NCBI GenBank assembly: GCA_947501615.1
Contig: CANMWK010000001.1
Coordinates: 434,001 to 498,000 of the forward strand
From: an uncultured Tenacibaculum sp.
GTDB lineage: Bacteria > Bacteroidota > Bacteroidia > Flavobacteriales > Flavobacteriaceae
Direction of reading: 5' to 3'
Length of the DNA: 64,000 nt
Shown here piece by piece: positions 44,889 to 54,301 of the stretch. How positions within the stretch are numbered: the stretch's first letter is position 1; each line of letters begins with the position of its first letter. The notes beneath the pieces are model-generated. The model did not search any database. It was not told the origin of the DNA and was given only the letters and a program-made list of their open reading frames with translations. The position numbers and the translations under genes were made by a program.

Positions 44889-44940
44889 ATTCAAAACACA
44901 ATCATGCTTCACTCCTAAGGAGTCGTACAAAAAGCGTTCG
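44889..44940. repeat. Degenerate repeat X-like segment, copy c
   Basis: Contains CTTCACTCCTA, then GTCGT and AAAAGCG, in the order seen in repeat X (37502, 40922) but shortened. It lies upstream of the methylase gene, where the pattern of the other modules predicts it. The similarity is short and should be treated as tentative. Confidence 0.35.
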
Positions 44941-44977
44941 ATTGTTAGTATGTAGCTATAATTCTATATCATATAAC

Positions 44978-47900
44978 TCACTCCTTTTTCTTCTTTTTCG
45001 GTTTCTTCTTCATGGAAACTTTATAATCATCTACAGTACCATGTAATTTTAAGTTTAAGTATTTTACTTTCTTGTTAGGATCAACTTCTATAATTTCATC
45101 TTCTTCTGTTTTATTTCCACTATTTTTTTTACTGCCAAATAACTTATACCAAAGCGCTTTTTTAACGGTTTTCCAGGGAATTCTTATGTAGTATTCAATA
45201 TTATTATTCAAATCTTGTGTTCCAGATAATTCCATATGTCCTAACGTGGACTCAATAGTCATATTAGGGATATTTATGCGTCCGTTAACTATATCAATAT
45301 GATTTTGAATGGTATCAAATTTAATATTGTTAAGGTTTTTATTTCCCATATAACTCGATAACATTTTCATAGGTTCATAATTCAGTAACTTCCCATTAAG
45401 AACTTTTACATCCATATGAACTTCAGATTGATCTAAATCCGGTACTAAATCAGGATATACTCTAATTTTTCCATCTATAGTAGTAGACACATATCCTTTT
45501 AAATTATCAGAAACCAAATGATCTTGTCCAAAATTTTCAAACTTAAATAAGAACTTATCCAAATCAATATTAGTAGCTTCTATTTTGGGTTTCATATAAA
45601 TTTTCTTCGGATTGCTACCATTAAAGTAACCAGCCATTTTTAAATTACCACCAGCTGCATTCATATGTAAAGTATCTACATAAATGTAATGATTTTGAGT
45701 CGTACGTAAACTTGCTTTGATGTCTTCTAAATGAATGCGTTGATACATAAAATAATCTACATCAATATCAAATTTCATATCCGTAAATGGCAACTCATAT
45801 AAATTAAAAGCATCTGCATGCGCTGCAACATCTGCAGTTTTTGATTTTACAGTTATTGTTGCCTTTTCTGTTGTTTCATTAGGAGGAAATAGTTGATCAT
45901 AATCAACATAATTTGCCTTGAAACTAAGGTAATTGTCTCTTTTTCTAACTTCCTCATTATCTCCTAAATAATAATTCAAGCCAATGTTAAAAGAAGTTCT
46001 ACCAATTTTACCTATAAAATCCTTCACTACAAGATGGTCATCTTCATAATGGAAATCACCTGTAAAGCGTTCAAATCGTAAGGGATGTAAATGCATTTTG
46101 GTGTTCAGCTTATCCAATGCTACATCTATGGAATGTAATTTAGATGCTTTATAATGCATGCTAGAATTTACATGTAATGCTAGTTTTTCAAATTCTTCGT
46201 GCCTATACTCTTCAGGTACATAATTTTCACCTTGATACGAGAAAATATCTTCTAAACGCAATAAATCGGAAGTTAAACTGATGTCTAAGTCTACATCACC
46301 ATTCAATTCTTTTTGCATCCAAAAGCCATAATTATGTACAAGTCCGTTAAAATGAAAATCAGAATCGTCAATAAACCCTGTAAAATCTTTGATGTTAAGG
46401 TCTTTATCATCCACTAATACATCTACATGAAAATCGTGTAATTTATGCGGATAATGCTTTAGTTGTGCATGTAAACTATCTACAAAGAACTCTCCTTTAG
46501 GTAAATATTTACTTTCAGTAAAAGCTTTAGCTGAGGATTTAAATGAAAATCCAGCAGTTAAATCTTTAATTTGCTCATCGATACCTGTTTTTATACTATC
46601 TGTGGCAGAAAACTGTGTCAATTCAGCAATATCTAATAGCTTCGATTGTATATCGAAATGCGTAGTGACTAGTGTATCTGTATGATGTAAAATAGCAGGT
46701 AGATCTGATACATATCCAGTTATTGAAATATCGGATTTTCCTAAAAGCATATCAAATTGATTGATTGTCGCTTTTTTTCCGTTCATTTCTATATGTGCAT
46801 TCAGCTTTTTTAAAGGTGCAGGAAGATCTTTGGAAGATAAACTTAGACTATCAATTTTTAACTCACTATAATACGCTTGATTCAATTTGCTGAGTGCATG
46901 TTCTGGGTTATCAAGATCTACAATATCATGAAAATTCATTTTTAATGAAACCTTTCCTGATGTAATATCTGCTTGATTTAAATTCAAGAAATCCGTTACA
47001 AATTCAAGATTAAAGTCTGCATTTAATCGCATATCTATTTCTGGTTCATCAAAATTATTGATCACAACATTTCCTAAAAATTTTCCTTTTCCAAGTTTGG
47101 CTGTCATATCTTCTAATGAAAATGTTGTTGTACGAGAGTTTCGCTCATTTCCATTCGTAAAATGTCCTTTAAAACCAATATTTTTGACTCGCTTACCTTT
47201 GTTAGGGTTTTCTAAAAAAGCTTCACTTACACCAAAATTAACATCAAAAAAAGGCACTTGCTGATTCAATATAGGACCTTTAACTATTGCATTAAAATAG
47301 ATTTTCCCTGCATTTTTATAACGTTCCAAAATCGGAATAAGATTCTCTGGAGCAAAGGCTATAAGCATATCAAAATTTGGCTTCGCTCCTTTTATTTTAA
47401 GATCAAGATCAAAATCGTTTTTCGTGTCTATTTTTCCTTCTAAATCAAAATCACCATGTTCCATAGTAACTCCAGAAGGTTCGATGGTAAGCAATCCTGT
47501 ATCTTTATCAAGATTAATATCTGTATGAAGGTCAAAGTGTTTGTGCTTTATATACGTAGTATCGCCATTACTGATTAAATTCATTTCAAACTTCGTATCA
47601 ATATGTCCTGAAATCACTTCATTATCTATATTAAAACCACCATCAGCATCATAAATAAATGTTTCTAAGTCTGTATGTTGACCTTCGTCTTTTTTGTGGA
47701 TATCTAAATTGTGTAATTTAACTTTTTGAAGTTTAAAATCTATTGGCTCATCACTTTGTGTTTCATCAAAGGGTTTTAATGCGTTTAAAAGATTTAAACT
47801 TTTGTCTTCATGAATTACAATATCAAAAAAACCGTCTTCTACAATTAATGATTTAAGGGTATAATTTCCATCTAAAATATCCCACAGATTAAATCCTACG

Positions 47901-48199
47901 TAGATATCTTTAACATCTAGAATAACAGGTGAATTATTCTCTTTAGTTTCATTTATTTTTAGATCGTCTACTTTAAAAGAAATATTTGGGAAATTACTAA
48001 AAAGCGATAAATGTGTGTCCCCAATAGTAATAAGGCCTTGATGTGTTTTGTTAAGATCGGCTATATGATCTTTAATAATACTATTATGTTTTGTATTGAT
48101 ATATAATACCGTAGCACCCAGTAATAATAGTGGTAAAAGTATTACACAAGCAATAAACCGCAACCAGAATTTTCTTTTTTTTAAGGTTTTAAATTTCAT
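44978..48199 (-). CDS. AsmA-family envelope protein
   Basis: A 1073-residue protein with one N-terminal membrane helix (about 12-31, 'FIACVILLPLLLLGATVLYI') and a very long beta-rich periplasmic part. The N-terminus 'GLITIGDTHLSLFSNFPNISFKVDDLKI' and the C-terminal 'LNGKLLNYEPMKMLSSYMGNKNLNNIKFDTIQNHIDIVNGRINIPNMTI' are AsmA features, as is the run of about thirty repeating beta segments that make a groove for lipid. Related proteins carry phospholipids between membranes or help outer membrane assembly. The tail 'KKKPKKKKKE' is strongly basic. It is not part of the repeat-bounded modules. Confidence 0.85.
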   Translation of the reverse strand: MKFKTLKKRKFWLRFIACVILLPLLLLGATVLYINTKHNSIIKDHIADLNKTHQGLITIGDTHLSLFSNFPNISFKVDDLKINETKENNSPVILDVKDIYVGFNLWDILDGNYTLKSLIVEDGFFDIVIHEDKSLNLLNALKPFDETQSDEPIDFKLQKVKLHNLDIHKKDEGQHTDLETFIYDADGGFNIDNEVISGHIDTKFEMNLISNGDTTYIKHKHFDLHTDINLDKDTGLLTIEPSGVTMEHGDFDLEGKIDTKNDFDLDLKIKGAKPNFDMLIAFAPENLIPILERYKNAGKIYFNAIVKGPILNQQVPFFDVNFGVSEAFLENPNKGKRVKNIGFKGHFTNGNERNSRTTTFSLEDMTAKLGKGKFLGNVVINNFDEPEIDMRLNADFNLEFVTDFLNLNQADITSGKVSLKMNFHDIVDLDNPEHALSKLNQAYYSELKIDSLSLSSKDLPAPLKKLNAHIEMNGKKATINQFDMLLGKSDISITGYVSDLPAILHHTDTLVTTHFDIQSKLLDIAELTQFSATDSIKTGIDEQIKDLTAGFSFKSSAKAFTESKYLPKGEFFVDSLHAQLKHYPHKLHDFHVDVLVDDKDLNIKDFTGFIDDSDFHFNGLVHNYGFWMQKELNGDVDLDISLTSDLLRLEDIFSYQGENYVPEEYRHEEFEKLALHVNSSMHYKASKLHSIDVALDKLNTKMHLHPLRFERFTGDFHYEDDHLVVKDFIGKIGRTSFNIGLNYYLGDNEEVRKRDNYLSFKANYVDYDQLFPPNETTEKATITVKSKTADVAAHADAFNLYELPFTDMKFDIDVDYFMYQRIHLEDIKASLRTTQNHYIYVDTLHMNAAGGNLKMAGYFNGSNPKKIYMKPKIEATNIDLDKFLFKFENFGQDHLVSDNLKGYVSTTIDGKIRVYPDLVPDLDQSEVHMDVKVLNGKLLNYEPMKMLSSYMGNKNLNNIKFDTIQNHIDIVNGRINIPNMTIESTLGHMELSGTQDLNNNIEYYIRIPWKTVKKALWYKLFGSKKNSGNKTEEDEIIEVDPNKKVKYLNLKLHGTVDDYKVSMKKKPKKKKKE

Positions 48200-48339
48200 A
48201 ATAGTTATGATTATAGCAGTATTGGTTATTAATAAATCATTAAACTAAAAATAAGAACTAAATTTTATATAGCCATTTTTTTAACTTTTTCTAAATAATC
48301 TTTTTGAATATCTGTTGTAAATCGTATTTGATATTTTAG

Positions 48340-48446
48340 CGTTATTCCGAATTTATTTCGGAATCTCATAATGTTAATAAATTAGGGTTTATGATGAGAA
48401 CCTGAAATACTGAAACAAGTTCAGCATATGCAAGTTCAGGTTGACG
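48340..48446. repeat. Flavobacterial hairpin repeat, copy A
   Basis: Begins CGTTATTCCGAATTTATTTCGGAATC, a local palindrome written here as CGTTATTCCGAATT then TATTTCGGAATC, and ends CTGAAATACTGAAACAAG, TTCAGCATATGCAAGTTCAGG, TTGACG. It shares order and most bases with 55438-55540. The rest of the 393-base gap (48200-48592) has no gene that I can see. Confidence 0.7.
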
Positions 48447-48550
48447 TTTGTTTATTATTAATAAGCATTATAATCTTCAAGATATTGAAAATATTAGTAC
48501 AAAAACTTCTTAAAAAGATTAAAGATAAAGATATAATCTATTCTATTTCA

Positions 48551-48588
48551 TTCTATTCACATTATGCTTCCCTCCTGCGTTGACCTGG
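48551..48588. repeat. Degenerate repeat X-like segment, copy d
   Basis: CATTCTATTCACATT followed by CTTCCCTCCTGCGTTG resembles the first 35 bases of repeat X (CATTCCATACACATT, CACTTCACTCCTACCGTCG). It lies between AsmA and the helicase genes. The similarity is short. Confidence 0.3.
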
Positions 48589-48592
48589 ATTG

Positions 48593-49906
48593 TTAAACAA
48601 CATAAATTCTAACTCTTTTCTTTTTTAAACGAGAATTATTCAGTTTTTGAGCTAAATTATCAGCAATACTTAACGGAACAGCAATAAAAGCACAATCTTG
48701 TTTTAACTCTATAACACCTAATTGATCTTTATTTAAATTTCCTTGTTTAAAGAAAAGTCCCGCAATATCTCCTTTTGATATTTTATCTTTTCGTCCACCT
48801 GAAATAAACAACGTTGTCCAAAATTGAGGTTTCCAAACTGCTTTTTTAGAAATATCTATAGCTGCTGTTTTCTTTATAAATTCTGGTGAAAATTCTCTTT
48901 CCGATTGTAATACATACGCTACACCTTCAGCATCTATTCTAGCTGTTCTACCATTTCTATGTGTAAACTCTTCAATTGCTCTTGGAAGTTCGTAATGAAT
49001 AATAAACTTCAGTTCTGGAATATCGATACCTCTGGCGGCCAAATCTGTAGCAACTAATAATTGAGATGTTCCATTTCTGAATTTAATTAAAGAACGTTCA
49101 CGATCTCTTTGTTCCATTCCTCCGGAAAAACAAGTATGACTAATCTTATGTTTCTTTAGCATATCACTAACCTTTGCAATACTATCTTTGAAGTTACAAA
49201 AGATAATTCCTGGTTTATTTCCTATATGTAATAGCAAATCAACCAAGGTTTGTATTTTGTCTTCTTTTGGAGAAATAACTGTTTTGATCTCTAATTTTGA
49301 AGCTTTCTTATGCTTCAAATAGTTAATAATCTCAGGCTTATCTAAACCTACAAAATCAGGAATTTCAACACCCTGAGTAGCAGAAGTTAGTATTCGTTTA
49401 TTGAGATTCGAAATTTGATTTATAATTCCTCTCATTTCATATTCAAAACCAACCTCTAAAGATTTATCAAACTCATCTAAAACAATGGTTTTTATACTAT
49501 CCTTAGCAAAACGATCACTACTAAAATGATCTGCAATTCTTCCTGGTGTCCCTATTAAAATAGCTGGTAAATGTTTTAATTCAGCTTTATCTTTAGCCAT
49601 TGGTCTTCCTCCATAAACAGCATTTATTTTAAATCCAGATCCCATATTTCTGGCAACTTGCTCGATTTGTATCGCTAATTCTCTAGAGGGAACTAAAACT
49701 AAAGCTTGGATCTCTGAATTATTAGGATCTAACGTTTTTAGTAATGGTAATAAAAAAGCTAATGTTTTCCCTGTTCCTGTTGGAGAAAGTAGCACCGTAT
49801 TTGTTGCTTTTTCAATAACAGTTACAGCTTCTTTTTGCATTGGATTTAACTCATTGATATTCAATTTAGCTAAAATATCCTGCTGATTTTTAATGCTACT
49901 AGCCAT
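48593..49906 (-). CDS. DEAD-box-family RNA helicase with DbpA-type RNA-binding domain (DEFD box)
   Basis: A 437-residue SF2 helicase. Walker A is 'SPTGTGKT' (41-48), Ia 'LVPSRELA', motif II 'IVLDEFDKS' (144-147; Phe replaces the usual Ala), motif III 'LTSAT', motif V 'DLAARGIDI' and motif VI 'HRNGRTARI'. The last 70 residues ('ISKGDIAGLFFKQGNLNKDQLGVIELKQDCAFIAVPLSIADNLAQKL') match the DbpA RNA-binding domain, which contacts 23S rRNA, so a role in 50S assembly is likely. It follows another DEAD-box gene by two bases. Confidence 0.88.
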   Translation of the reverse strand: MASSIKNQQDILAKLNINELNPMQKEAVTVIEKATNTVLLSPTGTGKTLAFLLPLLKTLDPNNSEIQALVLVPSRELAIQIEQVARNMGSGFKINAVYGGRPMAKDKAELKHLPAILIGTPGRIADHFSSDRFAKDSIKTIVLDEFDKSLEVGFEYEMRGIINQISNLNKRILTSATQGVEIPDFVGLDKPEIINYLKHKKASKLEIKTVISPKEDKIQTLVDLLLHIGNKPGIIFCNFKDSIAKVSDMLKKHKISHTCFSGGMEQRDRERSLIKFRNGTSQLLVATDLAARGIDIPELKFIIHYELPRAIEEFTHRNGRTARIDAEGVAYVLQSEREFSPEFIKKTAAIDISKKAVWKPQFWTTLFISGGRKDKISKGDIAGLFFKQGNLNKDQLGVIELKQDCAFIAVPLSIADNLAQKLNNSRLKKKRVRIYVV

Positions 49907-49908
49907 AA

Positions 49909-51243
49909 CTATTTTTTATTTTTTTGAGCATCTTGCTTCAATTTGTTTGTATTCACTTCAGCTAAATGATGTGCTAAAATCTTTTCAACTAATTCATCTT
50001 TAGTTAAATGATGAAAAACTGTTTTTACCTTTTCTTTAAATTCTTCTGAAACAGTTCTATTCGGTTTCGTTTTAAATATTTTCTTCGCCCATAACAACGT
50101 ATTGTTTTCCTCTATACTTTGTGCATCTGCTTTTTTAAACTGACGAAAAGTAATCCCTAATTCTTCTTCAAAATCAGGAATTTCTTCTATTTCTTCTTCT
50201 TGTATAACACTTAAAGAAAGCCCCTTTGCTCCTGCTCTTGCAGTTCGTCCACTTCTATGCACATATGCTTCATAAGTATCTGGTAAATGATAATTTACAA
50301 CGTAAGAAACATCTTTTACGTCAATACCACGAGCTGCCAAATCAGTGGCTACTAAAATATCAATATGACCAGCTCTAAATTGTTCCATTATTCGATCACG
50401 AATTCCTTGTGTTAAACTTCCATGAATGGCACCTGAAGAGAATTTATTAATGGCTAATTTTTTTGCTAATTTATTTACAGCAGCTTTAGTTTTACAAAAA
50501 ATAATACCTCTTTCTCCTTCTTTTGAAGCTAAAAAATGTAATAATACTTCTAGCTTTTCTATCGGTTTTACAACTACATATTGGTGTTTTATTCCTTGAT
50601 GACCAACAGTTTTCATGTCTGTTTCAATGTGAACTACATCTTTAGACATATAATTGTTTACTAACTGTTTTATAGCTCCAGATAATGTTGCCGTAAATAA
50701 TAAAGTTCTTCTTTTTTTAGGAATCTCTTTAATAATACTATCTAAACCATCTTTTAAAGCACTTACCATTTCATCTGCTTCATCTAAAATAAAATAAGAG
50801 ATGTTTTTGATATCAATTGCTTCACGTTTTACTAAATCTGCTAAACGTCCTGGAGTAGCAACGACAATATGTGTTTCAGTTTTTAATCGTTCAATTTGTG
50901 GTTTTATAGGAATTCCTCCGCAAATAGCCGCTATAGATATTGAAGAATCATGAGATGAAAGAGCGGTTAAATTTGCATGAATTTGTTGCCCTAATTCTCT
51001 CGTTGGAGCCAAAATTACTGCTTGAATATTAGAGTTATTTGTATCAATTAACTGTAATAATGGTAATCCAAAAGCAGCGGTTTTACCTGTTCCTGTTTTA
51101 GCTAAAGCTACTACATCTCGATTTTTAGTTAAGATAATAGGAATTGTTTTTTCTTGAATATCTGTTGGTACAGAAATTTTTAAGTTGGTTAAACTTTGTT
51201 GAAATTCAGGGTGTATTCCTAAGTTGGTAAAACTTTTTGACAT
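49909..51243 (-). CDS. DEAD-box RNA helicase (RhlE/CshA-like)
   Basis: A 444-residue RNA helicase with the full motif set: Q-motif region 'FTNLGIHPEFQQSLTNLKISVPTDIQ', Walker A 'AKTGTGKTAAFGLPLL', 'APTRELGQQI', 'TPGRLADLV', DEAD box 'FILDEADEM', motif III 'LFTATLSG', 'DLAARGIDVKDVSYVVNYHLP' and 'HRSGRTARAG'. The basic C-terminal 80 residues vary between family members. It is two bases upstream of the DEFD-box helicase, so the two are co-transcribed. Such helicases help ribosome assembly and mRNA turnover, often in the cold. Confidence 0.93.
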   Translation of the reverse strand: MSKSFTNLGIHPEFQQSLTNLKISVPTDIQEKTIPIILTKNRDVVALAKTGTGKTAAFGLPLLQLIDTNNSNIQAVILAPTRELGQQIHANLTALSSHDSSISIAAICGGIPIKPQIERLKTETHIVVATPGRLADLVKREAIDIKNISYFILDEADEMVSALKDGLDSIIKEIPKKRRTLLFTATLSGAIKQLVNNYMSKDVVHIETDMKTVGHQGIKHQYVVVKPIEKLEVLLHFLASKEGERGIIFCKTKAAVNKLAKKLAINKFSSGAIHGSLTQGIRDRIMEQFRAGHIDILVATDLAARGIDVKDVSYVVNYHLPDTYEAYVHRSGRTARAGAKGLSLSVIQEEEIEEIPDFEEELGITFRQFKKADAQSIEENNTLLWAKKIFKTKPNRTVSEEFKEKVKTVFHHLTKDELVEKILAHHLAEVNTNKLKQDAQKNKK

Positions 51244-51537
51244 GTAAGTATTTTTTGCAAAGGTAAGTAGTGTTGTCTTATTGATAAGGGCTTATTAAAG
51301 AATTTCTTCACCTGGTATTGCCAAGTAAATGATCTGAACGTTTTTGAAAATGATAATCATCTAATAGTATTACACGATTAACTAAAAATGGTTGTTTTTT
51401 ATTTTAAAACGAATGCTATATGAAAGTGGACAGATAATAGTTGAATGATTACTAATTATAGATACCTCCTATTTAATAGGTATATAGCAAGTAAATTTAC
51501 ATCAGAAATAATTTAATAAACTCTTACACAAAGCCGT

Positions 51538-52521
51538 ATGAAAACTACATTTTTAAAAAACATCTCACCTAAAGTAAAAGTTAGTACTATGATTGGTTTA
51601 CTATTAGCATTAACCAGTTGTAACAATAAAAGCGCAGCACCGAAAACTCAGGTACTATCTCAAACAATTCTTAAAAATGTGAGATTAGCCGATGGTATTC
51701 CTTTAAATATTCAGGTTTCAACTCGATGGGAAATAGAAGATCAAAATACTTTTAAAGCGCAGTTTGAAAATAGAGTTAATTACGATTCTTTGGTCTTATT
51801 TCCTCGTGAACTAGAATTAGCAAACAATATATCTAATCAATACCAGAATGTAGATTCTGTATTTACGACACAACGACATACTTTTATTAAGAATCTTAAA
51901 ACGTATTTAACTGAAAATCTAGGAGAAAAAGGAATTAAGATCAATGAAGTAATTGTAGCAGATATTATTTTTCCTGTTAAATATACAGATGCTAAAGAAA
52001 AGTTGGCCATGCAAGATCAAGAGTTAAAAAGAATTCGCAAACAGAGCTTAATTGATCTTCAGGCAGCAGAAGCTAGAAAAAAACAAACCAGTGCGCAAGG
52101 AGAAGTAGATATGGAAAAAGCCTTAACTACAGCAAAAGTTGAAAAAATCAACGCAAAAACAGAAGAAAGTAGAAGAAGAACGATGTTAGCAAAAGCTGAA
52201 ACGGAAAAACAAGTTGCAGAAAAAAGGGCTGAATCTGATGCGAGACGTCAAGTATTATTGGCAAAAGCAGAATTAGAAAAAATGAAAAATTTAAAAAATC
52301 TTGAAGTTCAAAAGAAAAGAGATTTTAATAAAGTAGCCTTGGAAAATCAGGCTGAAATTAGAAATGCTGAATTTGAAAATGATATGAGAATGGCGAAACT
52401 TTGTAATGATAACCCAGTGTATGCTAAATATATGATAAATAAAGAGCTAGCATCCAAAGTTAAAATAGCAGTAGTGCCTACAGGAGAGAATAAAAATGTT
52501 TTTAGTGACATATTAAAATAA
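51538..52521 (+). CDS. SPFH/band-7-like lipoprotein with long coiled coil
   Basis: A 327-residue protein with a lipobox (ALTSC, Cys at about 28). Residues 50-160 resemble an SPFH/prohibitin domain ('IPLNIQVSTRWEIEDQNTFKAQF', 'LFPRELELANNISNQYQNVDSVF', 'IKINEVIVADIIFPVKYTDAKEKLAMQDQELKR'). Residues 160-290 are a nearly unbroken charged coiled coil rich in Ala, Glu, Lys and Arg. SPFH proteins build membrane rings or scaffolds with proteases. A lipid anchor, placing it in the periplasm, is less usual than a membrane helix. An AGGTAT-type small palindrome at 51462-51483 lies upstream. It is monocistronic. Confidence 0.78.
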   Translation: MKTTFLKNISPKVKVSTMIGLLLALTSCNNKSAAPKTQVLSQTILKNVRLADGIPLNIQVSTRWEIEDQNTFKAQFENRVNYDSLVLFPRELELANNISNQYQNVDSVFTTQRHTFIKNLKTYLTENLGEKGIKINEVIVADIIFPVKYTDAKEKLAMQDQELKRIRKQSLIDLQAAEARKKQTSAQGEVDMEKALTTAKVEKINAKTEESRRRTMLAKAETEKQVAEKRAESDARRQVLLAKAELEKMKNLKNLEVQKKRDFNKVALENQAEIRNAEFENDMRMAKLCNDNPVYAKYMINKELASKVKIAVVPTGENKNVFSDILK

Positions 52522-52562
52522 AATGTAAAAATACGTTTTCATAACTCGCTTATTAAGCAATC

Positions 52563-52596
52563 AAAACTGTTAACTATTCATCTCGTTAACAGTTTT
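52563..52596. terminator. Strong bidirectional terminator
   Basis: AAAACTGTTAAC (52563-52574) and GTTAACAGTTTT (52585-52596) are a perfect 12-base stem around the loop TATTCATCTC. It lies between the convergent SPFH gene and the truncated hydrolase gene, and A/T runs on both sides allow it to work both ways. Confidence 0.85.
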
Positions 52597-52667
52597 GTAT
52601 ACTTTATCTTTATTTTCTGAAGCTTCAATTCTAATAATACAACTTAAAATCAAGTAGTGTAAAGAGT

Positions 52668-53042
52668 CTATGATGCTTTTGATATAATATTATTGTTATA
52701 AAATTCTAGTTTAGGAATATATTTACGAGGATTGTCATCAAAAGATAATTTTTTACTGGCTCTTAATTTCCCTAAAATGGCAGATGTAAATGCTTTAGTA
52801 GTAGAGCCAATAGCGAATAACGTATTCGTATCTACAGGTAATTTATTCTCACAATCTCTATACCCAAATCCTTTCGCATAAACTACCTTGTTTCCTTCAA
52901 CAATAGCTACTGCAAATCCAGATGCTTTACTTGTTTTGAGAAGAGTATTGAGTTCTTTTTCAATACCGTTTAATCGTTTGTCTTTTTGAGCTGTTATTGT
53001 TACTGTAGCAAAGATGCATAGTAAAATAAGTATTATTTTTTT
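52668..53042 (-). pseudogene. Truncated serine hydrolase (beta-lactamase fold), N-terminal part only
   Basis: A 124-residue remnant starting at the ATG at 53042 with a signal peptide (to about residue 19, 'ATVTITAQ'). It keeps the first catalytic motif, Ser81-x-x-Lys84 in 'FAIGSTTKAFTSAI', and stops after 'SFDDNPRKYIPKLEFYNNNIISKAS'. Intact relatives have 350 or more residues, with Tyr and HGG-type motifs that are missing here. No continuation is found in the other frames before the terminator at 52563. It begins 13 bases after the protease gene, whose tail looks like the missing C-terminal domain of such hydrolases. Confidence 0.75.
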
Positions 53043-53055
53043 CATTTTTCCTTTT

Positions 53056-54201
53056 TTATTTACGAGTTGCAGTTGCGGTACCATCAGGTTGTATTGCAAT
53101 TAATTCTTGAAGCACACCATTTTTTATGTTTTTAAACTTTACTTTATAATTTTCATCTGCTTTAAACGTAAATTGGTGTTTTGCAGTTGGAATTAACTCA
53201 TATTCTGGTTGATTTGGTACAGAAAGATAGAGTTTAGTACCATTTGCTTTTGTGTAAATTTTTATGGTAGTATTTTGTGTTTTAAATTCACCAACATATT
53301 GTTGTAACGTTTTTGGGTTTACGTATATGGCTTTAGGTCTGTAATCGATGGCGTTAGGGTGTTGTTGTATTCTTAACATGTTTTTAGAAGTATTACCTTT
53401 CATTTCCTCATAAATCCAGTTTATATAATGCGATACTCTGGTATAATTTTCTACAACACCATATAAGCCTTCAGGGCCATCTTTCGTATCTTGCCAAGAA
53501 CTAACTCCTGCTAAATATACATCGCCGTTTTTTACAATAAAAGCAGGTCCTCCACTATCACCAGGGCCACTAATACCTTCAAATTCTGTAAGATATTTTG
53601 TTTTTGTATTGGGATGATCAAATGTCCAACTCAACCATTTTCCAGTTGCAGTCTCAATTCTATTGGTAACTCCTCTTAGTTTTCCATCGTTACCATTTAC
53701 ACCTGTTAAGCCATTACCTATATCTCCTTTTCCTAACATATATATGATCTTATCTACTTCATCTTTATCTGTATATAGTTTTGCTTGTTTAGCTCCAATT
53801 GGTTTTCTTTTTAAATGCAATAAAGCAATATCATTAAGAGGCGTCATGTCTGTTAAAATTGAAGGATTTTCCCATTCTTTATGCATAATCACTTTATCCA
53901 CCTCAATTTCAACATCATTAATACTAACAAAATGTTTCCTCTTATTTTTAAATTTTTCTGCAATTCCTGTAGCACAATGGGCGGCTGTTACTACCCATTG
54001 ATCTGCGATTATAGTACCTTCGCAATCGGGTAAGTTTAGATGACATATATATTTCTCAAATCTCTTAGCAAGTTTAAAAAATGCTGCTTCATCTGTATCG
54101 TGTCTTGTTATAATAGTATCTTTTTTGCTTTTAGAAGTGTTACTAAAACTTGTTAGTACTAGTAGCATTGAACCGATTATAAAGTAATTTTTTGCTTTCA
54201 T
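53056..54201 (-). CDS. Secreted trypsin-like serine protease with hydrolase-type C-terminal domain
   Basis: A 381-residue secreted protease (signal peptide about 1-22). The S1 domain spans about 45-268 with the whole triad: His75 in 'VVTAAHCATG', Asp124 in 'LNDIALLHL' and Ser216 in 'SGPGDSGGPAF'. 'ICHLNLPDCEGTIIADQWV' precedes it. Residues 290-381 ('VNPKTLQQYVGEFKTQNTTIKIYTKANGTKLYLSVPNQPEYELIPTAKHQFTFKADE') resemble the DUF3471-like beta domain often found at the end of beta-lactamase-fold hydrolases and not normally in S1 proteases. The gene after it is a truncated hydrolase lacking such a tail. Confidence 0.87.
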   Translation of the reverse strand: MKAKNYFIIGSMLLVLTSFSNTSKSKKDTIITRHDTDEAAFFKLAKRFEKYICHLNLPDCEGTIIADQWVVTAAHCATGIAEKFKNKRKHFVSINDVEIEVDKVIMHKEWENPSILTDMTPLNDIALLHLKRKPIGAKQAKLYTDKDEVDKIIYMLGKGDIGNGLTGVNGNDGKLRGVTNRIETATGKWLSWTFDHPNTKTKYLTEFEGISGPGDSGGPAFIVKNGDVYLAGVSSWQDTKDGPEGLYGVVENYTRVSHYINWIYEEMKGNTSKNMLRIQQHPNAIDYRPKAIYVNPKTLQQYVGEFKTQNTTIKIYTKANGTKLYLSVPNQPEYELIPTAKHQFTFKADENYKVKFKNIKNGVLQELIAIQPDGTATATRK

Positions 54202-54301
54202 ATATTTTGTTTTGATTTATGAAAACAAATCTAGATTTCAAATAAAAATGAAATGTTAAATTATAGAAGGAACAAGTACCGAAATAAAGGAATTTTACGA
54301 T

